Shown here in pieces: positions 9,241 to 16,622 of a stretch of 64,000 nt of DNA. The notes beneath the pieces were generated by a model. That model worked only from the letters and a program-made list of their open reading frames with translations. It searched no databases and was not told where the DNA came from. How positions within the stretch are numbered: position 1 is the stretch's first letter; each line of letters begins with the position of its first letter. The stretch is from Holophaga sp. (GTDB lineage: Bacteria > Acidobacteriota > Holophagae > Holophagales > Holophagaceae). Location of the stretch: NCBI GenBank assembly GCA_016715205.1, contig JADKBC010000005.1, positions 124,001 to 188,000 of the forward strand, given 5' to 3'. The translations under genes and the position numbers were made by a program.

Positions 9241-9858
9241 ATGCGCATCACACCATTGCACCGCAATGATCCTTCGGATTATTCCTGTGTCTGCTATTGG
9301 ATACTGGGCGAAAACAACACAGCCGCCGATCGCAATACGTTGATCGATACCGGCAGCGCCCACGATGCGAATTTCCCGTTCTACCTGCAGGAAATGGCAC
9401 GACAGTCCAAGGGCATCGGGAAAAACGCCGTGGAGCAAGTCATCCTGACACACAGCCATTTCGATCACACCGGGAGCCTGGCGGGGTTCGAGGAGCACTT
9501 CAATCCAGTGACCTTGGCTTGGCTTCCCATGGGCTCCAACCACATGGAAATTCGGGACGCCCACCCCATCACCGTGGGTGACCAGCACGCCTTGCTTTTA
9601 CATACGCCGGGCCATTCCGAAGACTCCATCTGCATTTTCCTTCCGGCCACCGGCACCCTCTTTTCCGGGGATACCTTGTACCGGATCACGGATCACCTGG
9701 GGGCCTATCCCGCTGCCTATGTGAAAACCCTGGAGCGCCTGGCCAACCTGGAAATTCAGTCCATTTACCCCGGCCATGGGCACCCGATCCTCCACGATGC
9801 CGCGGGCTTCGTGCACCAGTGCCTGGAAAATGTAAGCCAATCCCTGATCCAGGATTGA
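9241..9858 (+). CDS. Metallo-beta-lactamase-fold hydrolase
   Basis: The 205-residue protein has the metal-binding motif THSHFDHTG (HxHxDH), then HTPGHSED for the third metal His, FSGDTLY for the bridging Asp, and PGHGHP for the last His. This is a complete dinuclear zinc site of the glyoxalase II/MBL superfamily. The start is three bases after the stop of the CheR-like gene. The substrate is unknown: MBL proteins of this size include hydroxyacylglutathione hydrolases, lactonases and phosphodiesterases, and no distinguishing motif is visible. It lies between a methyltransferase and an HDAC-type deacetylase. Confidence 0.85.
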   Translation: MRITPLHRNDPSDYSCVCYWILGENNTAADRNTLIDTGSAHDANFPFYLQEMARQSKGIGKNAVEQVILTHSHFDHTGSLAGFEEHFNPVTLAWLPMGSNHMEIRDAHPITVGDQHALLLHTPGHSEDSICIFLPATGTLFSGDTLYRITDHLGAYPAAYVKTLERLANLEIQSIYPGHGHPILHDAAGFVHQCLENVSQSLIQD

Positions 9859-9865
9859 AGATCCT

Positions 9866-10627
9866 ATGAAACTGATCTACGACGAGCGATTCTGCGAATC
9901 CGGATATGCCGATGACAATGCGGCGATACCGGGACGCATGGAAGCCGCCATGAGCAGGCTGCTGGATGGATGCTGGGAGCTTGTCCCGGCTGTGCCGGCG
10001 ACCCTGGACCAGCTCTTGCTCGCCCATGACGCGGCCTATGTCAGCCAGGTTTCCCAAGACCCGCCAAGGTTTTCCATGGCGAGCCTCGCCGCCGGTGGGG
10101 CGATCCTGGCGGCAACCTATGGTCATGGCGGTGATCCTGCCTTTGCCTGTGTGCGCCCTCCGGGCCACCATGCCTCCCGTGGAGAAGCCTGGGGGCACTG
10201 CACGTTCAGCAACGTCGCACTTGCACTTTTGGCATTGCGCTCGGAACAGAAGATTAACCGTGCCTTCGTGTTGGACATCGATGCCCACACCGGCGATGGC
10301 ACCCGCAAGGTGCTGGCCCATTGGCCCGATGCCATCGTGTTCAATCCCTTTGCCTCAGATGCCACGGAATATCTGGACCTGATCGAAGCGCGCCTGGCCG
10401 ACCTTGATCGCACTGATATCTTGGCTGTGTCCGCGGGGTTTGATGCCTACCGCTTGGATGTCGGCCACAAGCTGGACACCGAAGATTTTGCGACCATCGG
10501 ACGGCTGGTGCGAGAAAGCGCAAAGCGGCTATGCCAGGGCCGCCGCTTTGCCGTTCTCGAAGGCGGCTACTATCTGCCTGATCTTGGTGTCAATGTGGCA
10601 GCCTTCTGCCGGGGATTTGCAGGATGA
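9866..10627 (+). CDS. Histone deacetylase / acetoin-utilisation (AcuC/HdaH) family deacetylase
   Basis: The 253-residue protein carries the HDAC family motifs: CVRPPGHHAS (catalytic His pair), a YCTFSN-like WGHCTFSN segment, DIDAHTGDGT (metal-binding Asp and His), AVSAGFDAYR (metal Asp), and LEGGYYLPDL near the C-terminus. It is somewhat shorter than most bacterial homologues (about 300-370), but all zinc and catalytic positions are present. Bacterial members deacetylate acetyl-lysine, acetylpolyamines or other small amides. Its stop overlaps the start of a GNAT gene by four bases, so an acetylation eraser and a possible writer are translationally coupled. The substrate is not predictable. 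Confidence 0.88.
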   Translation: MKLIYDERFCESGYADDNAAIPGRMEAAMSRLLDGCWELVPAVPATLDQLLLAHDAAYVSQVSQDPPRFSMASLAAGGAILAATYGHGGDPAFACVRPPGHHASRGEAWGHCTFSNVALALLALRSEQKINRAFVLDIDAHTGDGTRKVLAHWPDAIVFNPFASDATEYLDLIEARLADLDRTDILAVSAGFDAYRLDVGHKLDTEDFATIGRLVRESAKRLCQGRRFAVLEGGYYLPDLGVNVAAFCRGFAG

Positions 10628-10971
10628 CGATCAGCATCGGGAACGACCTGGTACTCATCCAGCAGCCTCGACGCGCTGATCTGGGTGACTACGATTGGTT
10701 TGATATCGAACAGGCCGGAACCCAGGTGGGCAAATCCCGCTGCCGCATCGAAACCGATCGGTTCACCGTGTTCTCGATCATGATCTATCCCGAATTCGAG
10801 GGGCATGGCTATGCCCGAGCGGTGATTGATCACTTCAAACGAGAGCACAGGCTGATCATTGCGGACCGAGTCCGCTACACCGCACGCGCCTTCTGGCTCA
10901 AAGTCGGGTTTGTGGCAGAGACCATTGACCGATATGTCTGGCGACTGGAGGATACGCCTCCTGCCGGTTGA
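10624..10971 (+). CDS. Small GNAT-family N-acetyltransferase
   Basis: The 115-residue protein has the GNAT motif A region IYPEFEGHGYARAVIDHF, in which the EGHGYA loop matches the Q/RxxGxG/A acetyl-CoA pyrophosphate loop. Further on, TARAFWLKVGFV matches the motif B strand-helix seen in many GNATs. It is short for the family (usually 140-170), but the acetyl-CoA core is complete. The ATG overlaps the HDAC-family stop by four bases, so expression is coupled. The acceptor is unknown. Downstream, 47 bases separate it from a convergent gene. Confidence 0.75.
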   Translation: MTISIGNDLVLIQQPRRADLGDYDWFDIEQAGTQVGKSRCRIETDRFTVFSIMIYPEFEGHGYARAVIDHFKREHRLIIADRVRYTARAFWLKVGFVAETIDRYVWRLEDTPPAG

Positions 10972-11018
10972 TCCCAGAGCGTGTGTTTCGCCTGTGGGGA
11001 GACCGTGACACCCCTCGC

Positions 11019-11454
11019 CTATGGGGTTTCCAGAACCGGCAGCCCATCCACCATGACAAAAAGGTCCGATTCTTCCCGAACGATACGCTGAGACATGGCT
11101 TCAAAAAGAGCCTTGGTTTCGTTGATGAAGGCGGCGGGTGAGGCCTGAATCTGATCAGTGGCGCCATAGGTGGTGAGGTAGGCCTTGAACGTCACCATCA
11201 GCCCGCCCATCTCGTCTAAAAACAGTTTCGATTTTTCCCGAACGATGGGATCCCAGTGGTTCAGCAATTCGGCATAAAGTTCGTTGTCTTCCAGATACAA
11301 ATGGACGCTGAGCACCTGAAGCCACCTGGGCGAGCAAGCTTCGCACCCGAGGTGCATTGACGGCCAGGATTGAGGGATCCAGGAATCCGCTGACCTCATT
11401 CATCATGGCCAACAGCTTTTGGTGCTGACTTCGATAGAGCCGAGTATCCGACAT
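11019..11454 (-). pseudogene. Hemerythrin-like (HHE) protein, one-base frameshift
   Basis: From the ATG at 11454 (AGGAT eight bases upstream) the reading is MSDTRLYRSQHQKLLAMM and onwards to about 11318. The frame then jumps to LSVHLYLEDNELYAELL and continues to the stop at 11019. Joined, the two halves give a hemerythrin-like helical bundle of about 145 residues with the HxxxED...LY pattern of the family. The switch needs removal of one G in the GG near 11315-11317. It may be a real pseudogene or a sequencing error, and the frameshifted gene next door has the same kind of homopolymer indel. Only some canonical diiron ligands are obvious, so oxygen or iron binding is inferred. It is the last gene of the minus-strand chemoreceptor run. 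Confidence 0.65.
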
Positions 11455-11514
11455 GGGCACATCCTGTTTCTGAAAGCTGGCGTTTGAGAGTTTTCTTTTG
11501 CTGTCTTTACGTTT

Positions 11515-12905
11515 ATTCGTGACCCCAGCTCGGTGGCTAAAGTTTGAAACGCGATACGGTCTGCTGCAGTTTCTCCGCCAGTCGCGCCAGTTCCTTGGAG
11601 GCATCTTTCGTCTCCCCTGCGACCCGCGTGGTGTCCTCGGCGGCGGTGCTGACGTGGGCCACGTTGCGACTCACATCATTCATGCCGCGGGAAGCTTCCC
11701 CGGCATTCTTGGCCACATCCCCGGCGCCTGCTGCGAGCTGGTTGATGTTGCGCGAAATGTCGGTGACGCCCTTCACTGCCTCCTGCACATTGCGTGAAAC
11801 CTCGTTGGTGCCGGAGGCCGCCTGCTGGACGTTCCGCGCCACTTCGGCGGCGCCCCGGGCGGCGTAGCCCACATTCTGGAAATCTCATTGGTGGTGGCGG
11901 TCTGCTCTTCCACGGAGGCCGCGATATTGCCGGAAATCGCATTGATCTCGCCGATGATCTGGACGATATCGTCGATCGCCTTCACCGCCTGCTGGGTGTT
12001 CCCCTGCATGTCTTCCACCTGGGCTCGGATCTCCTCAGTGGCACTTGCCGTCTGCTTGGCCAGTTCCTTCACTTCGTTGGCCACCACCGCAATCCTTGCC
12101 TGCTTCCCCGGCGCTGGCGGCTTCAATGGTCGCATTCAACGCCAGCAGGTTGGTCTGCGCGGCGATGCCCTTGATCATGTCCACCACCTTGCCGATCTCC
12201 TGGGCGCTCTTGCCCAGCTTGTTCACGGTCTCGGCCGTGTTGGCGGCACTCTTGGAAGCCTTGCCCGCCACCGTGGCGGCCTGGCCAGAGTTCTTGGATA
12301 CTTCATTCAGGCTGACACTCATCTCCTCGATGGCCGTGGCCACCGTGTTCACGGAGCCGGTCATCTGCTCCGTGGAAGCGGCAATGGTCTTCATGTTGGA
12401 AGACATCTGTTCCACCGCAGCGCCTACGGTGCGCAGGTTGGCCGTCACTTCCTCGGAGGCCGAAGCCACCGTGTTGGCATTGGCGCTCATTTCTTCCACA
12501 CCCGCCGCCATGTTCTTCACGTTGGCCGAAGCCTGCTCGGTGCCCGCTGCGGCCGTGTTCGCCTGCTGGGTCATCTGCTCCGCGCTCCCCGCCATGGTGG
12601 CCGAGGTGGCCGTGAGTTCATCGGCGGAACTGGCCAGCGTATTGGAGGCACCACTGATTTCCGTCAGGGTCTGGGCCAGTTTCGCGGCGCTGTTGTTCAC
12701 CGCATTGCGCAGACTCTGGAGGTCGCCCTTGTAGTCAGCTGTGATCCGAGCGGTGAGATCGCCCTGTTCCATGGCGCCCATCACGCGCTGCACTTCATTG
12801 ATGGGATTGATCACACCATCCAGGGTGTCGTTGACGCCCTGCACGATCTTACGGAAATCACCCTGGTGCTTGGTGGCATCGGCGCGGGTGGCCAATTTGC
12901 CATCC
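11515..12905. repeat. Direct repeat copy A: 3' half of the haem chemoreceptor gene plus downstream tail
   Basis: About 1.39 kb is nearly identical to 15229-16622. It covers the C-terminal half of the chemoreceptor gene and about 22 bases past its stop (ATTCGTGACCCCAGCTCGGT shared by both). This copy is three bases shorter, and those three bases are exactly the two homopolymer indels that break the frame. Similarity falls off sharply beyond 12905, which suggests a recent duplication or gene conversion limited to the signalling half. Confidence 0.88.
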
Positions 12906-14629
12906 ACGGCGGCCTTGCTCAGCATGGCGGCATCCGCCACCAACGCATTCACCGCTTCCACGCAGGTGTTCAGGTTGTTCTTGATGGTATTGAAATCACC
13001 GTTGTAGTTATCGGTGATCTTGGGCGGAATATCGCCCTTGGAAATCCGATCCACATAGCCTGCCGCCACATTCAACGGCCCGATCACCGCATCCAGGGTT
13101 TCGTTATTGCCCTTTAACAACTTGTGGTACACACCCTGGCAACGATCGGCCTTGGCCCGGGTTTCAAGTTTCCCAGCCTTGGCGGCATCGATCAGGATCC
13201 CCGTTTCCTCCACCAGGGTGCTGATTGCTTCAATGCACTGGTTCAGATTGTTCTTGATGGTATTGAAATCGCCCTGATAGGCATCCGTGATCTTGGGGGG
13301 TGTGTCTCCTTTGGCAAGGCGATCCACGCAGTTTGCCGCCACATTCAGGGGGCCAATAACCGCGTCCAGACATTCATTCACACCTTGCACCACCTTGCGG
13401 AAATCACCCTGGTGCTTGGTGGCATCGGCACGAGTGGCCAGTTGACCTTCAACCGCCGCTTGATTGAGCAAGGCAGCATCCTGGACCAAGGCTTGAATCG
13501 CATCGATGCAGGCATTCAAGTTGTGTTTCAATTCGTTGAAATCGCCATGGTAGGTATCCGTGATCTTGGGTGGAATATCCCCCTTCGAGATCCGATCCAC
13601 ATAGCCAGCGGCTACGAACAAGGGACCCGTGACCGCATCCAGCGTGTGATTCATGCCCAGGATGATGTCGCCGTAGGCCCCCTGGAAACGATCCGCATTC
13701 CCCCGGGTATTGAGGTGCCCTTCTTCAGCCGCACGGCTGATTCGAGAGGTTTCCTCCGTCATTCCCCGCAGCACCTGCGTAACCCCGACCATGCTGTGGG
13801 ACAACAAATCGTGGGGACCCTTGGGGTGGATCTCCACCTGCAAATTGCCCTCGGCAATGGCATCGGCACTCCGGGCGATGCCTTTGATGTAGTCCATCAT
13901 GTCGCGGAAGGAATCAGCCAAGGTTCCCAGTTCATCGTTGGAATGATGGGAGATGGTTTGATTGATTTCCCCTTGGGCGATCAAAGCTGAAACGGACGAA
14001 ATTTCACCGAGTGGCCGCGTGATCCATCGCAGCAAGAAAAAAATGGAACCCGCCACCAGGCTCACAATCAGCAGATTGAAGATCACCAGATTGCGCTTTG
14101 CGCCAGCTGCTTCCTGAAAATCGCGGTCCGCCCATGGCTCCACCCCAAGGTACCCCAACGGCTCGCCGACCTTCACGCCGGGATGGCAGTCCAGACAGCC
14201 GCTTTCCATCCGTATGGGCAGTAGGGTTCGGGAATAGGGCCGGCCCTGTTCTTCCAATAGACGGAAGGAATTCGGCAGGCCCGAGCGCACCATGGAAATA
14301 TCATCCACAGCGTAATCCTTATCGATCATGGCTTTGTCCGAAGCAACAAAGACCTTGCCGTTGTCCCTCAGCACGAAGGCCGTGCGAACGACCCCTGCAC
14401 TGCCAACCTTGGAAGTCATGGCCTGGGCGCCTTCGTTATCGCCTTTGAGCATGTCGTTATGCAAGGCTGCCACCATGACGGTAGCCAGGGAGGCCCCGTT
14501 ATCGCGGAGGCGTCGATGGGTCTGTTCCCCCATCTGGCGCCATTGGATGACCATGGCAATACCGAAGACCAGCACCAAGCCGCTCATAACGACGACCAGG
14601 GCCTTACCGAGAATTGTCTTTCTGGCCAT
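11537..14629 (-). pseudogene. Poly-HAMP methyl-accepting chemotaxis protein with c-type haem sensor, two frameshifts near the C-terminus
   Basis: The start is the ATG at 14629 (MARKTILGKAL), with AGGA six bases upstream. TM1 is at about 8-28. A periplasmic domain carries C145-x-x-C148-H149 (GCLDCHPG), and TM2 comes before about residue 205. A HAMP and a tandem series of about 90-residue HAMP-type units follow (GDIPPKITD... and ATRADATKHQGDF... motifs), then the MCP signalling hairpin (LLALNATIEAAS). The CxxCH in a periplasmic sensor matches the haem-c MCP sensors known from Geobacter. Compared with the intact paralogue at 15251, two bases are missing near 12090-12096 and one near 11876. As sequenced, translation ends at 12035, while the restored frame ends at 11537 (SRFKL). 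The three losses sum to one codon. Confidence 0.85.
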
Positions 14630-14648
14630 CGCAATCCTCACTCATCGG

Positions 14649-15008
14649 TTATTTGATTCGATGCCGAAGGGTTCCGATCAGGTTGATCACCGCGATCGAT
14701 TTCCGCAGGTATTCGCTGGACGGCCCAATCCCTTCCTGGGCGGCCACCCGATTGCCCTGCTGCACCAGGCGAATGATCGAGGAAGCCTGTTTGTGAAAAG
14801 CGGCATGTTCAACCACGAGCTTGCCGAAATCGGGGTCCTGTCGAACCTCAGGTGGCACGGATTGTATCCATTTTCCGAGATCACACTGATCGTCGCGGCC
14901 CACCTTTTCGGGATCAAGCACCTCGGTAGAGGCGCCTTCGATCAAGTCTGTTAACCGTTTTTTCCAGCGGGAATGAGCAAGGATGGCCGCATCAAAATCC
15001 ACATCCAT
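14649..15008 (-). CDS. Free-standing CZB (chemoreceptor zinc-binding) domain protein
   Basis: The start is the ATG at 15008, preceded by an excellent AGGAGG seven bases upstream. A longer in-frame extension to 15086 lacks such a site. The 119-residue protein matches the CZB pattern: His in AAILAHSRWKKRL, the Cys motif QCDLGKWI, and the later pair HAAFHKQAS. These give the 3-His/1-Cys zinc site of the family. CZB domains normally sit at the C-terminus of soluble chemoreceptors or diguanylate cyclases, where zinc binding and oxidation of the Cys control activity. Here the domain is a separate small gene between two chemoreceptor genes, so it presumably binds them in trans. Confidence 0.82.
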   Translation of the reverse strand: MDVDFDAAILAHSRWKKRLTDLIEGASTEVLDPEKVGRDDQCDLGKWIQSVPPEVRQDPDFGKLVVEHAAFHKQASSIIRLVQQGNRVAAQEGIGPSSEYLRKSIAVINLIGTLRHRIK

Positions 15009-15159
15009 GAGGAAACCTCCTTTGCGATCTTTCTGCACTTCGTGGACATTCCCATTGCGCTCGGTTGCTGCGATCAACGCGGTCAAGTTCGTGGCTATCT
15101 ATCCGCGGACCCATTCATTTCGGGAAATCCAAGGATCAAAACGATACCTGGCCACAAAG

Positions 15160-15227
15160 AACACAAAGATCGCAAAGCTGGTCCGCTAACGGCGAGACAC
15201 CCACGGTAGCTTTGCTTTCTTTGTGTT
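15160..15227. terminator. Large inverted repeat downstream of the intact chemoreceptor gene
   Basis: A 20-base left arm at 15160-15179 (AACACAAAGATCGCAAAGCT) pairs with the right arm at 15208-15227 with 18 of 20 matches across a 28-base loop. The structure sits just past the stop of the chemoreceptor at 15251. It could end transcription, process the message, or be a dispersed palindromic element. A degenerate copy of only the right arm and its flank lies at about 11490-11520, past the stop of the sister chemoreceptor. There is no run of T after either arm, so a classical intrinsic terminator is doubtful. Confidence 0.5.
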
Positions 15228-15228
15228 C

Positions 15229-16622
15229 ATTCGTGACCCCAGCTCGGTGACTAAAGTTTGAAACGCGATACGGTCTGCTGCAGTTTCTCCGCCAGTCGCG
15301 CCAGTTCCTTGGAAGCGTTGTTGGTATCGCCAGCACCACGGGTGGTGTCCTTGGCGGCGGTGCTGACGTGGGCCACGTTGCGACTCACATCATTCATGCC
15401 GCGGGAAGCTTCCCCGGCATTCTTGGCCACATCCCCGGCACCTGCTGCGAGCTGGTTGATGTTGCGCGAAATGTCGGTGACGCCCTTCACGGCTTCCTGC
15501 ACATTGCGGGAAACTTCGTTGGTGCCCGAGGCCGCCTGCTGGACGTTCCGCGCCACTTCGGCGGCGCCCCGGGCGGCGTAGCCCACATTCTTGGAAATCT
15601 CATTGGTGGTGGCGGTCTGCTCTTCCACGGAGGCCGCGATATTGCCGGAAATCGCATTGATCTCGCCGATGATCTGGACGATATCGTCGATCGCCTTCAC
15701 CGCCTGCTGGGTGTTCCCCTGCATGTCTTCCACCTGGGCTCGGATCTCCTCAGTGGCACTTGCCGTCTGCTTGGCCAGTTCCTTCACTTCGTTGGCCACC
15801 ACCGCAAATCCCTTGCCTGCTTCCCCGGCGCTGGCGGCTTCAATGGTCGCATTCAACGCCAGCAGGTTGGTCTGCGCGGCGATGCCCTTGATCATGTCCA
15901 CCACCTTGCCGATCTCCTGGGCGCTCTTGCCCAGCTTGTTCACGGTCTCGGCCGTGTTGGCGGCGCTCTTGGAAGCCTTGCCCGCCACCGTGGCGGCCTG
16001 GCCAGAGTTCTTGGATACTTCGTTCAGGCTGACACTCATCTCCTCGATGGCCGTGGCCACCGTGTTCACGGACCCGGTCATCTGCTCCGTGGAAGCGGCG
16101 ATGGTCTTCATGTTGGAAGACATCTGCTCCACTGCGGCGCCCACGGTGCGCAGGTTGGCCGTCACTTCCTCGGAGGCCGAAGCCACCGTGTTGGCATTGG
16201 CGCTCATTTCTTCCACACCCGCCGCCATGTTCTTCACATTGGCCGAAGCCTGCTCGGTGCCCGCTGCGGCCGTGTTGGCCTGCTGAGTCATTTGTTCTGC
16301 ACTCCCCGCCATGGTGGCCGAGGTGGCCGTGAGTTCATCGGCGGAACTGGCCAGGGTGTTGGAGGCACCGCTGATTTCCGTCAGGGTCTGGGCCAGTTTC
16401 GCGGCGCTGTTGTTCACCGCATTGCGCAGGCTCTGGAGGTCGCCCTTATACTCGGCCGTGATCCGAGCGGTGAGATCGCCCTGTTCCATGGCGCCCATCA
16501 CGCGCTGCACTTCATTGATGGGATTGATCACACCATCCAGGGTGTCGTTGACGCCCTGCACGATCTTACGGAAATCACCCTGGTGCTTGGTGGCGTCGGC
16601 GCGGGTGGCCAGCTTGCCATCC
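15229..16622. repeat. Direct repeat copy B: 3' half of the intact chemoreceptor gene plus downstream tail
   Basis: This is the partner of the 11515-12905 repeat, in the same orientation, 2.3 kb apart and carrying the intact frame. Both ends of the similarity are abrupt. Recombination between the copies would delete the CZB gene and the haem sensor half and leave one fused chemoreceptor. Confidence 0.88.

Noticed and set aside
15009..15086. N-terminal extension of the CZB protein
   Set aside because: The internal ATG at 15008 has a perfect AGGAGG and starts the domain. The extension has neither.
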